Source: Streptomyces sp. TRM70350 (GTDB taxonomy: Bacteria; Actinomycetota; Actinomycetes; Streptomycetales; Streptomycetaceae). From it: 64,000 nucleotides of DNA. Under the pieces are notes generated by a model. The model worked only from the letters and a program-made list of their open reading frames with translations. It ran no database searches and was not told the DNA's origin. Shown here piece after piece: positions 26,377 to 35,610 of this stretch (position 1 is the stretch's first letter; each line of letters starts with the position of its first letter). Location: NCBI RefSeq assembly GCF_019219825.1, contig NZ_JAHUXH010000008.1, positions 1 through 64,000 of the forward strand, written 5' to 3'. A program made the position numbers and the translations under genes.

Positions 26377-26410
26377 AGGAGCCCCGTTGCCGGGCGGCGC
26401 GGGGCTCCTT
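26377..26410 (-). terminator. Rho-independent-type terminator of the cold-shock gene
   Basis: AGGAGCCCCG and CGGGGCTCCT arms (10 bp) around a 14-nt G/C loop. On the minus strand they are followed by GCCTTTTCCC. It lies about 30 bp past the csp stop. Confidence 0.75.
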
Positions 26411-26440
26411 GGGTACTGCACTCGATCCTGGATCAGAGGA

Positions 26441-26644
26441 TCAGACCGGGGTGACGTTCTCCGCCTGCGGGCCCTTCGGGCCCTGGGTGACGTCGAAAGA
26501 CACCTGCTGGTTCTCCTCGAGGGACCGGAAGCCGGTCGCGTTGATCGCGGAGTAGTGGACGAAGACGTCGGGGCCGCCGCCCTCCTGGGCGATGAAACCA
26601 AAGCCCTTTTCGGCGTTGAACCACTTCACGGTTCCGGTAGCCAT
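26441..26644 (-). CDS. cold-shock domain protein
   Basis: 67 residues, a single OB-fold cold-shock domain. RNP1 is KGFGFIAQ and RNP2 is VFVHYSAI. It is an RNA chaperone that binds single-stranded RNA/DNA. The start follows a strong AAGGAGGGCTT. The upstream region to the mqnA start (26645-26942) is noticeably AT-richer than average, as expected for a highly expressed csp promoter and untranslated leader. It also holds the mqnA promoter on the other strand. Confidence 0.97.
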   Translation of the reverse strand: MATGTVKWFNAEKGFGFIAQEGGGPDVFVHYSAINATGFRSLEENQQVSFDVTQGPKGPQAENVTPV

Positions 26645-26933
26645 AAGCCCTCCTTGGGCTCAAAAGGGTTGCCCTGCTCCAGAACCAGCAAGTGTGAAGA
26701 TTTGAGTTCTGCACAACTGCATATGTCTGTGAACGACGAGAGCCCGCGGTCACATGCTCCGCAGGCTCTGTACTGCAAGGGAAACCAAACTGCAACTTGC
26801 GACGAGCCTAGCACGCGGGCAGCCGAAAGCAATAGGGGTCAAGATCACGTCACCCGAATGTTTGAACGTCGTGTCGACGTTGACGCCGGGGACGGTCACC
26901 CCGGAAGCCCGCACCCTATCCCACGGGGTCTAG

Positions 26934-27791
<858 letters not shown>

Positions 27792-27868
27792 GACGGCGGC
27801 CCTCAGTACGCCGATACGCCGCTACCCTGCGGGCAGTGGAGGCGTACGGGGGAGAGGGGGCGGACGGC

Positions 27869-29503
27869 ATGCAGCCGCTCGGCGTCGACGAGCCCACCGC
27901 CATCGGGCCCTACCGGCTGCTCGGCCGGCTCGGTTCCGGTGGCATGGGCCGGGTGTATCTGGGCCGCAGCGCGGGCGGCCGTACCGTCGCGGTGAAGGTC
28001 GTCCACCCGCATCTCGCGCTCGACGAGGAGTTCCGCGCCCGCTTCCGCCGTGAGGTGGAGGCGGCGCGGCGGGTCGGGGCCGCCTGGACCGCGCCGGTGC
28101 TGGACGCGGACCCGGAGGCGCCGGTGCCGTGGGTGGCCACCGCGTACGCCGCCGGGCCGTCGCTCGCGGCGGCGGTCGCGGACGGCGGTCCGCTGCCCGC
28201 GCACTCGGTACGAGCGCTGGGGGCGGGCCTGGCCGAGGCGCTGGCGGCGGTGCACGAACTGGGCCTGGTGCACCGGGACGTCAAGCCGTCCAACGTGCTC
28301 CTCACCCTCGACGGGCCGCTGCTCATCGACTTCGGGATCGCCCGCGCCCTGGACGGCACGGCGTCGCTCACATCGACGGGGGTCTCGGTCGGCTCGCCCG
28401 GTTACATGGCGCCCGAGCAGATCCTGGGCAAGGGCGTCACGGGGGCGGCGGACGTCTTCTCGCTGGGTGCGGTACTGGCGTACGCGGCGACCGGAGAGCC
28501 GCCGTTCCCCGGGGACTCGTCGGCCGCGCTGCTCTACAAGGTCGTGCACGAGGAGCCGCACCTCGACGCCCTGGAGGGCGAGTTGCGGGAGGTCGTCGAA
28601 GCGTGCCTGGCGAAGGAGCCGGGTGCGCGTCCGGTCCCGGCGGAGGCGGCCCGGCGGCTCGCGCCGGAGGGGGCGGCGCGGCTGGTGGCGGGCGGGTGGC
28701 TGCCGGGGGCGCTGGTGGAGCAGGTGAGCCGGGGGGCCGTGCGGCTGCTGAATCTGGAGGCGGCGGGGGCCGGTGCTGCTTCTTCGGGGCCGGTTGCGTT
28801 CAGCAGTCCGGCGGTAGGAGAGGGTTCACCCGCGGGAGCCTTCGGTCCGCCGCCCGTGATGCCGGAGCCCCGTCGGGCGGAACCGGAGGACAAGGTTTCC
28901 GACGGGGGCAAGCGGCCCGGCAAGGTCTCCGTCAGCGTCGCCGCGACGGCCGCACCGGAGGCCGACGGGCGGGGACGACGGGTGAGCTGCACGGTGGCGC
29001 TCGCGGTCGCCGGTGCGTTCGCGGCGGCGACGGTCGGCTCGGTCCTCGTCCTCGACCTGCTGCCCGGCGAACGCCAGGACAGCGCGGGCGAATCCGGCCC
29101 CCGGGACGCCTACTCCCCGGCCCCGGGCGCCAGCCTGAGCAGCGGCCCGTCCGACATCCCGGCCCGCTACCTCGGCACCTGGGAGGGGCAGGGCACCGCC
29201 CTGGACGGCACGCTGCCCGCGGGCACGTTCCGGGTCACCGTCCAGCAGGCCGAGGTGGGCGAGGAGTTGGGCCGGCTCCGGCAGACCGACCAGCTGGGCG
29301 GCGTCTGTGTCGACGTACTGACCCTGCAGCGGGTGACGGAGAAACAGCTCGTCGCCAGGTCGGTCGGTCAGAAGGGCAACCACGGGGGCTGCAACCAGGA
29401 GCCCACCACGGTCCGCCTCGTCCCGACCGGTGACGACCTCACGTATGAGTCGGACAGCGCGCGGTCGGGGTATCCGACGGCCCGGATGTCGAAGGTGAAG
29501 TAG
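27869..29503 (+). CDS. receptor-like Ser/Thr protein kinase (PknB-type)
   Basis: 544 residues from ATG 27869, with GGGGGCGGA upstream. The kinase domain covers about residues 10-270, with glycine loop GRLGSGGMGRVYLGR, lysine in VAVKVVH, catalytic HRDVKPSNVLL, DFGIA and the APE block SPGYMAPEQ. A Pro/Gly-rich juxtamembrane linker leads to one membrane helix at about residues 373-398. The exterior domain of about 140 residues has no PASTA repeats, but carries GTWEGQG and a possible Cys pair. An upstream in-frame open stretch is rejected as shadow coding. The ligand and targets are unknown. Confidence 0.95.
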   Translation: MQPLGVDEPTAIGPYRLLGRLGSGGMGRVYLGRSAGGRTVAVKVVHPHLALDEEFRARFRREVEAARRVGAAWTAPVLDADPEAPVPWVATAYAAGPSLAAAVADGGPLPAHSVRALGAGLAEALAAVHELGLVHRDVKPSNVLLTLDGPLLIDFGIARALDGTASLTSTGVSVGSPGYMAPEQILGKGVTGAADVFSLGAVLAYAATGEPPFPGDSSAALLYKVVHEEPHLDALEGELREVVEACLAKEPGARPVPAEAARRLAPEGAARLVAGGWLPGALVEQVSRGAVRLLNLEAAGAGAASSGPVAFSSPAVGEGSPAGAFGPPPVMPEPRRAEPEDKVSDGGKRPGKVSVSVAATAAPEADGRGRRVSCTVALAVAGAFAAATVGSVLVLDLLPGERQDSAGESGPRDAYSPAPGASLSSGPSDIPARYLGTWEGQGTALDGTLPAGTFRVTVQQAEVGEELGRLRQTDQLGGVCVDVLTLQRVTEKQLVARSVGQKGNHGGCNQEPTTVRLVPTGDDLTYESDSARSGYPTARMSKVK

Positions 29504-29550
29504 GGCTCTCTCACGCGGCAGTGGTGGGGTGAGGAGGGGGTGAGCGGGGC

Positions 29551-30273
29551 TTGGGTGAGGGGCTGCTGGTCGCCGCTGCCCTGGTCTGGGGCGCGGTGGC
29601 GGGAGCGCTGCTGCCGCGTGCCGCGTACCGCTTCTGTGTGCCGCCGGAGGAGGCGTGGCGGGACCGGTGCCCGGGCGGGCATGCGATGCGGGGATGGATC
29701 GGGTGGGGGCGGTGCGCGGAGTGTGCGCGGAGCTACGGCCCCGGCGTCCCCCTGGTCGCCACCGTCACCGCCGTCCTCTGCGCCGTCCTCGCCGTCGTCA
29801 CCGGCCCCCACCCGGAGCTCGGAGTCTGGCTGCTGATCACACCCGTCGGCGTGCTGCTGGCCGTCGTGGATCTGCGTGTGCGGCGACTGCCCGATCCGCT
29901 GACCCTGCCCCTCGCGGCCGCCACCCCCGCCCTGCTCGGCGTGGCCGCGCTCGCGCCCGGGCCCGCCGGGGACTGGGGCACCGCCCTGCTCGGCGCCGTC
30001 GCCCTCGGCGGCTTCTACTTCCTCCTCTTCCTGATCAACCCCGGCGGCCTGGGCTTCGGCGATGTGAAGCTGGCCGTCGGCGCGGGGGCCGTGCTCGGGT
30101 GGTACGGGTGGTGGGCGGTGCTGCTGGGGACCTTCGCCGCGTTCCTGTGCGGGGCGGTCTACGGCGGCGTCCGCGCCGTCGTACGGAAGACGGGGCGGAA
30201 GACGGTGATCCCGTTCGGGCCGTTCCTGCTCGCGGGCGCCTACGCCGGGCTGCTGCTGGGCGCGGTGGGCTGA
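29551..30273 (+). CDS. prepilin peptidase (A24 family)
   Basis: 240 residues, polytopic. The two catalytic aspartates of type IV prepilin peptidases are in AVVDLRVRRLPD and in the GxGD-type motif GLGFGDVKL. The N-terminal cytoplasmic loop has only a partial zinc-like set (RCPGGHAM and RCAEC). The likely start is TTG 29551 with GGAGGGGG upstream, since no in-frame ATG/GTG fits better. No pilin, PilT or Tad gene is within 9 kb, so its substrates must be elsewhere. Confidence 0.88.
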   Translation: MGEGLLVAAALVWGAVAGALLPRAAYRFCVPPEEAWRDRCPGGHAMRGWIGWGRCAECARSYGPGVPLVATVTAVLCAVLAVVTGPHPELGVWLLITPVGVLLAVVDLRVRRLPDPLTLPLAAATPALLGVAALAPGPAGDWGTALLGAVALGGFYFLLFLINPGGLGFGDVKLAVGAGAVLGWYGWWAVLLGTFAAFLCGAVYGGVRAVVRKTGRKTVIPFGPFLLAGAYAGLLLGAVG

Positions 30274-30345
30274 GGTGGGGCGGGTTGGGGCGGCGGTGGG
30301 CTGAGGTGGGGCGGGTTGGGCCGCGGCGGGCTGAGGGTGGGGTGG
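30264..30345 (+). repeat. 31-bp tandem repeat after the prepilin peptidase
   Basis: GGTGGGCTGAGGTGGGGCGG starts at 30264 and again at 30295 with identical flanks. A third, degenerate copy begins near 30326. The first copy includes the stop codon of the peptidase gene. The strand is strongly G-rich. Confidence 0.8.
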
Positions 30346-30405
30346 GAAAACGGCTGGCGTAGGCTGGTTCAGTCCGTCCGCAACCCTTGACGAAAGGGAC
30401 ACCCG

Positions 30406-31605
30406 GTGACCGAGAAGGCCGACCTCCAGTCCGTCCTCGAACGTGCCGCCGCGGGCGGACGGATCACCCCCGAGGAGGCGCTCGCCCTCTACCGGGACGC
30501 CCCGCTGCACGCGCTGGGCGCCGCCGCCGACGCCGTACGCCGCCGTCGGTACGCGGGCACCGAGCACATCGCGACGTACATCATCGAACGGAACATCAAC
30601 TACACGAACGTCTGCGTCACGGCGTGCAAGTTCTGCGCCTTCTACGCCCCGCCGAAGGACAAGGCGAAGGGCTGGACCCGCGATCTGGACGACATCCTGC
30701 GCCGGTGCGCGGAGACCGTCGAGCTGGGCGGGACGCAGATCATGTTCCAGGGCGGTCACCACCCGGACTACGGCGTCGAGTACTACGAGAAGCACTTCGC
30801 CGCCATCAAGAAGGAGTTCCCGCAGCTCGTCATCCACAGCCTGGGGGCGAGCGAGGTCGAGCACATGGCCCGGATCTCCAAGGTGACGGTCGAGGAGGCC
30901 ATCCGGCGGATCCACGCCGCCGGGCTGGACTCCTTCGCCGGGGCCGGCGCCGAACTGCTGCCCGAGCGGCCGCGCAGGGCCATCGCCCCGCTGAAGGAGA
31001 GCGGCGAGCGATGGCTGGAGATCATGGAGACCGCCCACCGGCTGGGCGTCGAGTCCACGTCCACCATGCTGATGGGGACCGGCGAGACCAACGCCGAGCG
31101 GATCGAGCACATCCGGATGATCCGTGACGTACAGGACCGCACGGGCGGCTTCCGGGCCTTCATCCCGTACCTCTACCAGCCGCAGAACAACCACCTGAAG
31201 GGCCGCACCCAGGCCACCATCTTCGAGTACCTGCGGATGATCGCGATCGCCCGGCTCTTCCTCGACAACATCGCCCACATCCAGGGCTCCTGGCTGACCA
31301 CCGGCAAGGACGCCGGGCAGCTGACCCTGCACTACGGGGCGGACGACCTCGGCTCGGTGATGCTGGAGGAGAACGTCGTCTCGGCGGCCGGTGCCAAGCA
31401 CCGCTCCAACCTGATGGAGATGATCGAGATGATCCGGGGGGCGGACCGGGTCCCGGCCCAGCGGAACACGACGTACGAACACCTCCTCGTGCACGACGAC
31501 CCGGCGAACGACCCCGTCGACGAGCGCGTCATGTCCCACATCTCGTCCACCGCGATCGAGGGCGGCACGGCTCATCCGGAGCTGAAGCTGCTCGCCTCCA
31601 ACTGA
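30406..31605 (+). CDS. mqnC: cyclic dehypoxanthine futalosine synthase (radical SAM)
   Basis: 399 residues. The radical-SAM cluster is VCVTACKFCAFY (Cys70, Cys74, Cys77), followed by QIMFQGGHHPDYGVEYYE and GGFRAFIPYLYQPQNN. MqnC cyclises dehypoxanthine futalosine, the step after MqnB. The GTG at 30406 follows GAAAGGGACACCC. From memory, in S. coelicolor mqnA and mqnC are about forty genes apart. Here only a kinase and a peptidase gene separate them. It is translationally close to the next ORF (1-bp gap). Confidence 0.97.
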   Translation: MTEKADLQSVLERAAAGGRITPEEALALYRDAPLHALGAAADAVRRRRYAGTEHIATYIIERNINYTNVCVTACKFCAFYAPPKDKAKGWTRDLDDILRRCAETVELGGTQIMFQGGHHPDYGVEYYEKHFAAIKKEFPQLVIHSLGASEVEHMARISKVTVEEAIRRIHAAGLDSFAGAGAELLPERPRRAIAPLKESGERWLEIMETAHRLGVESTSTMLMGTGETNAERIEHIRMIRDVQDRTGGFRAFIPYLYQPQNNHLKGRTQATIFEYLRMIAIARLFLDNIAHIQGSWLTTGKDAGQLTLHYGADDLGSVMLEENVVSAAGAKHRSNLMEMIEMIRGADRVPAQRNTTYEHLLVHDDPANDPVDERVMSHISSTAIEGGTAHPELKLLASN

Positions 31606-31606
31606 G

Positions 31607-32209
31607 TTGCTGACGATTCACGCGGACTCCAGGGGGCGTGCCCTGGCCGTGCGCGGCGAGTGGGTCCTGGACGCCGGTCCGCTGGAGGAGCTGTCCGCCG
31701 CGCATCCGCTCGCGCGCGTGCGGCAGTGGCCCGGCATCCTCACCCCCGGGCTGGTCAACCTGCACGGGCCCGAACTGCTGGAGCAGGCCTACCACCCCGA
31801 CCCGCGCGAGGCCGACGAACTCGGCACCGAGCCACTGACCGGGGACGCGCTGGCCGCGCTCGCCATGGACGAGGCGCGGTGGGGTGCCGGCGCGCGGCGC
31901 GGGCTGCAGCGGATGCTGGCGCGCGGGACCGTCGCGGTGGCGGGAACGTTCGGCAACCGGGCCGTGGTGACGGCCGTACGGCGGTCCGGGATCGGCGTGG
32001 TGGGGCGGCTCGGGGTGCCCGGCGGGGTGCCCTCGCTCGACCCGTTCGATGCCGGGGTGCCGGTGGAGTTCCCGCCGCCGCGCGAGAGCGGGTCCGCCGC
32101 GCGGTTCGCCGTGTTCGACGTACGGGACGAGGCGGAGCTGGCCGAGCGCGGGGGCGGGAGCTGTGTGGTGACGGTGGTGGCGGGGCGGATCGTCTACCGG
32201 CGTCGGTAG
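31607..32209 (+). CDS. degenerate imidazolonepropionase/amidohydrolase-like protein
   Basis: 200 residues starting TTG one base after the mqnC stop. The beginning (DSRGRALAVRGEWVLDAGPL) and PGILTPGLVNLHGPELL resemble the composite beta-sandwich and first barrel strand of amidohydrolases. However, the usual HxH metal motif is reduced to LHG, and the barrel that should carry the other ligands is not present. It ends with VVTVVAGRIVYRRR, like the C-terminal sandwich strand of the same families. It is a shortened, probably non-catalytic relative, or a structural partner of MqnC. Known aminodeoxyfutalosine deaminases are full-length amidohydrolases, so a decayed one is a tempting but unproven reading. 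Confidence 0.75.
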   Translation: MLTIHADSRGRALAVRGEWVLDAGPLEELSAAHPLARVRQWPGILTPGLVNLHGPELLEQAYHPDPREADELGTEPLTGDALAALAMDEARWGAGARRGLQRMLARGTVAVAGTFGNRAVVTAVRRSGIGVVGRLGVPGGVPSLDPFDAGVPVEFPPPRESGSAARFAVFDVRDEAELAERGGGSCVVTVVAGRIVYRRR

Positions 32210-32214
32210 GTCGC

Positions 32215-32373
32215 TCAGCTCCGAGATGTCGGCCGGTTGGCCGTGCGCGGCGATGGCGGCCTGCTCGGCGTAGGCGCCCATGTCGCCGGTGCAGGAGCTG
32301 CCGTAGTGCGGCAGGGCGAGGATGACCCGCGGGTGGAGGATGTGGCGGCGAGGAAGACGCCGCGGCTACTGCC
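32215..32373 (-). pseudogene. remnant of an unidentified protein gene
   Basis: On the minus strand one frame reads [20 protein letters not shown] then AEQAAIAAHGQPADISELS, which looks like genuine protein sequence rather than shadow coding. Upstream it runs out within about 20 codons, and downstream it runs into the opposite strand of the amidohydrolase-like gene. No family was recognised. It may be the C-terminal end of a lost gene. Confidence 0.4.
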
Positions 32374-32400
32374 GTGAACGCGGACTGCAACAATGGGCCC

Positions 32401-33093
32401 GTGACCCGCGCTTCCCTGAACAAGCAGCCGCACGAAGTCGCCTCGATGTTCGACGACGTGGCGGAACGGTACGACCTGACGAACGATGTGCTGTCGCTCG
32501 GCCAGGACCGGGTGTGGCGCCGGGAGGTCGCGAAGGCGGTCGACGCGCGCCCCGCGCAGAAGGTGCTGGACCTGGCCGCCGGTACGGCCACCTCCTCGCT
32601 GCCCTTCACGCGTGCGGGCGCGTACGTCGTGCCCTGCGACTTCTCCCTCGGCATGCTCCAGGTCGGCAAGCAGCGCCGCCCCTGGCTGCCGCTGACGGCG
32701 GGCGACGCGACGCGGCTGCCCTTCAAGGACGACGTGTTCGACGCCGTCACCATCTCCTTCGGGCTGCGCAACGTGCAGGACACGGACGCGGCGCTGCGGG
32801 AGATGTACCGGGTGACCCGGCCGGGCGGGCGGGTGGTGATCTGTGAGTTCTCGCATCCGACGTGGGAACCGTTCCGCAAGGTCTACACCGAGTACCTGAT
32901 GCGGGCGCTGCCGCCGGTGGCCCGTGCGGTGTCGTCGAACCCGGAGGCGTACGTCTATCTCGCCGAGTCCATCCGCGCCTGGCCCGACCAGCCCGCGCTG
33001 GCCGAGCAGTTGCGCAAGGCCGGGTGGTCGAAGGTGGCGTGGCGGAATCTGACGGGTGGGGTGGTTGCTCTGCACCGCGGGTTCAAGGCCTGA
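32401..33093 (+). CDS. menG: demethylmenaquinone methyltransferase
   Basis: 230 residues from GTG 32401. UbiE/MenG signatures are [34 protein letters not shown] (SAM site), [20 protein letters not shown] and the C-terminal [12 protein letters not shown]. It methylates demethylmenaquinone, the last step of menaquinone synthesis. It sits between mqnC and the MenJ-like reductase, forming a late-pathway block. A hairpin follows the stop. Confidence 0.96.
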   Translation: MTRASLNKQPHEVASMFDDVAERYDLTNDVLSLGQDRVWRREVAKAVDARPAQKVLDLAAGTATSSLPFTRAGAYVVPCDFSLGMLQVGKQRRPWLPLTAGDATRLPFKDDVFDAVTISFGLRNVQDTDAALREMYRVTRPGGRVVICEFSHPTWEPFRKVYTEYLMRALPPVARAVSSNPEAYVYLAESIRAWPDQPALAEQLRKAGWSKVAWRNLTGGVVALHRGFKA

Positions 33094-33106
33094 CCCCGAC
33101 AGGCCT
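33086..33106. terminator. bidirectional hairpin between menG and the PASTA gene
   Basis: AGGCCTG and CAGGCCT (7-bp stem, loop ACCCCGA) span the stop codons of both convergent genes, so one short hairpin probably ends both transcripts. Confidence 0.55.
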
Positions 33107-33452
33107 ACCGGATGGGCTGGAACGCGTCCCCGGGCTGGTCGAGTTCGCGCTCCATGCCGCCCCTCGGTGGTCTCGGCAGCCGCGGCTCCCGGACGCCCGC
33201 GCCTCCCCCGCCCTCCCCCTCGCCGAAGTCGAACCACACGGTGACCACCGCACCGCGCGGCACCTCGACGCCGGGCGGCGGGTACTGCCGTACGACATGG
33301 TCCACGACGGTGAGATGGAAGTCGGGCCGGTCGGGCGCGGCGAGCAGCACTCCCTGTGCCTCGGCTGCCTCACGGGCGTCCACGGCCATCAGTCCGACGA
33401 GCTTCGGCACGCGCACTTCGGGCGTCCTGCGTGGTATGCGCACAGATGTCAC
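33105..33452 (-). CDS. single PASTA-domain protein
   Basis: 115 residues from GTG 33452. One PASTA repeat spans about residues 14-75 (VRVPKLVGLMAVDAREAAEA to PPPGVEVPRGAVVTVWF). A Gly/Arg/Pro-rich tail follows. No signal peptide or membrane anchor is visible, which is odd for a domain that normally binds peptidoglycan or beta-lactams outside the cell. It may be cytoplasmic or exported by another route. It is convergent with menG. Confidence 0.8.
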   Translation of the reverse strand: MTSVRIPRRTPEVRVPKLVGLMAVDAREAAEAQGVLLAAPDRPDFHLTVVDHVVRQYPPPGVEVPRGAVVTVWFDFGEGEGGGGAGVREPRLPRPPRGGMERELDQPGDAFQPIR

Positions 33453-33536
33453 CCCCAGAGGTACTGGCAGCGTAACGGCCCGGGGGTGCCGTCCGGAAGC
33501 ATCACGTGTCTTTCCGTAGCCGACTGTCGCTCTCTG

Positions 33537-34043
33537 TTACAGGTCCAGTCGGTAGCAGTGTCCCTGCATGTCGGTTTCGGGGCTGGTGAAGGTCTCGGCG
33601 AGGTGCATGCCGAGTCGCTCGGTGACCGCGATCGACCGGGTGTTGCGCGCGTTGACCATGGCCACCACGCTGCCGACGCCCGCCGCGCGCAACCGGTCCA
33701 GCGTCATGTGCGCGGCCGCCGTGACGTACCCCTTGCCCCAGTGCTCCCGGCCGAGCCGCCAGCCGATCTCGATCTCGCCCGCCGGTCCCCACGGGCGCGG
33801 CCAGGGCTGGGCGCCGGTGAAGCCGATGACCCGGTCGTCGGCGTCGAGCATCGTCCACAGGCAGAAGCCGAGTTCGGCGTCGTGCTTGCGCTGGCGGGCG
33901 GTGAGCTCCTCGTAGACGGACAGTTCCGCGGACCTGCCGCCGTGGAACTCCATGACGTCCGGGTGGTCGAACACCCGGTGCCAGGCGACGGCGTCCTCGT
34001 CGGTGGGGACACGCAGCCGTACCACGGGGAGAGCTCGGTTCAC
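33537..34043 (-). CDS. GNAT acetyltransferase, RimJ/RimL type
   Basis: 168 residues from GTG 34043, preceded by AAGGGATACCCA. Acetyltransf_3 features are RLRVPTDEDAVAWHRVFDHP (start), IGWRLGREHWGKGYVTAA (acetyl-CoA loop) and NARNTRSIAVTERLGM (C-terminal). This subgroup acetylates protein N-termini, antibiotics or small amines. The target is unknown. It is divergent from the MenJ-like reductase. Confidence 0.92.
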   Translation of the reverse strand: MNRALPVVRLRVPTDEDAVAWHRVFDHPDVMEFHGGRSAELSVYEELTARQRKHDAELGFCLWTMLDADDRVIGFTGAQPWPRPWGPAGEIEIGWRLGREHWGKGYVTAAAHMTLDRLRAAGVGSVVAMVNARNTRSIAVTERLGMHLAETFTSPETDMQGHCYRLDL

Positions 34044-34140
34044 TGGGTATCCCTTCAGCCGGTTGATCAATTCTGCTGAATAGACTGCCCGTGTCCAGTG
34101 CCGGTCGGCACACAGATTTCTAACTTGGGGAGATCCCGCC

Positions 34141-35433
34141 GTGGCCGAGTCTCTGACGGACAACACCGCCGATGTGATCGTCGTGGGCGCGGGCCCGGCC
34201 GGCTCCACGACGGCGTACCACCTCGCCAAGGCCGGACTGGACGTACTGCTCCTGGAGAAGACCGAGTTCCCGCGCGAGAAGGTGTGCGGCGACGGGCTCA
34301 CGCCGCGCGCCGTCAAGCAGCTCGTGGCGATGGGCATCGACATCTCCGAGGAGGCCGGCTGGCTGCGCAACAAGGGCCTGAGGATCATCGGCGGGGGTGT
34401 GCGGCTGCAGCTCGACTGGCCGGATCTCGCCTCCTTCCCCGACTACGGACTGGTCCGCAAGCGCGACGACTTCGACGAGCAGCTCGCCCGGCAGGCGCAG
34501 AAGGCGGGCGCCCGGCTGTACGAGCGCTGCAACGTGGGCGCGCCGATCGTGGACGACCGCACCGGCCGCATCACCGGCGTGCACGCCAAGCTCGGCGACG
34601 CAGGCCACAAACGCGAGGTCACCTTCCACGCGCCACTGGTCGTGGCCGCCGACGGCAACTCCACCCGCCTGTCCCTGGCGATGGGCCTGCACCGCCGCGA
34701 GGACCGTCCGATGGGCGTCGCGGTGCGGACGTACTTCACCTCCCCGCGCCACGACGACGACTACCTGGAGTCCTGGCTGGAGCTGTGGGACCGCCGGGGA
34801 CCCGGCGAGGACCGGCTGCTGCCGGGCTACGGCTGGATCTTCGGCATGGGCGACGGCACCTCGAACGTCGGCCTCGGCGTGCTCAACACCTCCGACTCCT
34901 TCAAGGAACTGGACTGGCGCGAGGTCCTCAAGGCCTGGTGCGCCTCCATGCCCGAGGACTGGGGCTACACCCCGGAGAACATGACCGGCCCGATCCGCGG
35001 CGCCGCCCTGCCGATGGCCTTCAACCGCCAGCCGCACTACACGCGGGGCCTGTTGCTGGTCGGCGACGCCGGCGGGCTGGTGAACCCCTTCAACGGCGAG
35101 GGCATCGCCTACGCCATGGAATCCGGCCAGATCGCCGCCGACGTCATCGTCCAGGCGCACGCCCGCTCGACCCCCGCGGGGCGGGAGATGGCGCTCCAGC
35201 GCTACCCGCGCGTCCTCAAGGACACCTACGGCGGCTACTACACGCTGGGCCGCGCCTTCGTGAAGCTCATCGGCAACCCGAAGGTCATGAAGATCGCGAC
35301 GCAGCGTGGGCTCACGCACCCCCTGCTGATGAAGTTCACCCTGAAGCTTCTCGCCAACCTCACCGACCCGACGGGCGGCGACGCGATGGACCGCGTCATC
35401 AACGGGCTGTCGAAGGTGGCCCCGAAAGCCTGA
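34141..35433 (+). CDS. geranylgeranyl reductase family flavoprotein (MenJ-like)
   Basis: 430 residues. The FAD-binding opening is VIVVGAGPAGSTTAYHL. FPREKVCGDGLTPRAVKQL is the family signature, and LLVGDAGGLVNPFNGEGIAY is the FAD pyrophosphate/ribose block. Homologues reduce prenyl chains. In mycobacteria MenJ saturates one unit of the menaquinone tail. Placement right after the mqnC-menG block supports menaquinone as substrate in this organism, with archaeal-type lipid or carotenoid reduction as the alternative. The GTG at 34141 follows GGGGAGATCCC. Confidence 0.9.
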   Translation: MAESLTDNTADVIVVGAGPAGSTTAYHLAKAGLDVLLLEKTEFPREKVCGDGLTPRAVKQLVAMGIDISEEAGWLRNKGLRIIGGGVRLQLDWPDLASFPDYGLVRKRDDFDEQLARQAQKAGARLYERCNVGAPIVDDRTGRITGVHAKLGDAGHKREVTFHAPLVVAADGNSTRLSLAMGLHRREDRPMGVAVRTYFTSPRHDDDYLESWLELWDRRGPGEDRLLPGYGWIFGMGDGTSNVGLGVLNTSDSFKELDWREVLKAWCASMPEDWGYTPENMTGPIRGAALPMAFNRQPHYTRGLLLVGDAGGLVNPFNGEGIAYAMESGQIAADVIVQAHARSTPAGREMALQRYPRVLKDTYGGYYTLGRAFVKLIGNPKVMKIATQRGLTHPLLMKFTLKLLANLTDPTGGDAMDRVINGLSKVAPKA

Positions 35434-35564
35434 CCCTCCGGACCGACGCGGGCCGTTGAGGACATTTGGGCCCATGGTGCGTTCGATGTTGGCGGAGTAT
35501 GCGGGAATGTGATCCCGCCGTGATGCGTCTGTGGACAACGGACCGGCTCCGGCTCAGGTCGAAG

Positions 35565-35590
35565 GGGGTGTGCCCGCCCGGGCACACCCC
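35565..35590 (+). promoter_or_regulatory. strong hairpin 21 bp upstream of the wall-protein start
   Basis: GGGGTGTGCCC and GGGCACACCCC form an 11-bp perfect stem with loop GCCC. It either terminates the menJ-like transcript or sits in the 5' leader of the next gene, where it would lie just before the ribosome site. No T-run follows, so a leader or processing role is plausible. Confidence 0.6.
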
Positions 35591-35610
35591 GATCGACGAG
35601 AGAGCACCCG

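Noticed and set aside
30264..30345. CRISPR-like repeat
   Set aside because: Two and a half G-rich copies in tandem without spacers; a simple tandem duplication.
31529..32281. Minus-strand 250-codon ORF opposite the amidohydrolase-like gene
   Set aside because: Only its first 35 codons look protein-like; the rest is His/Arg/Pro shadow coding. Kept as a remnant only.
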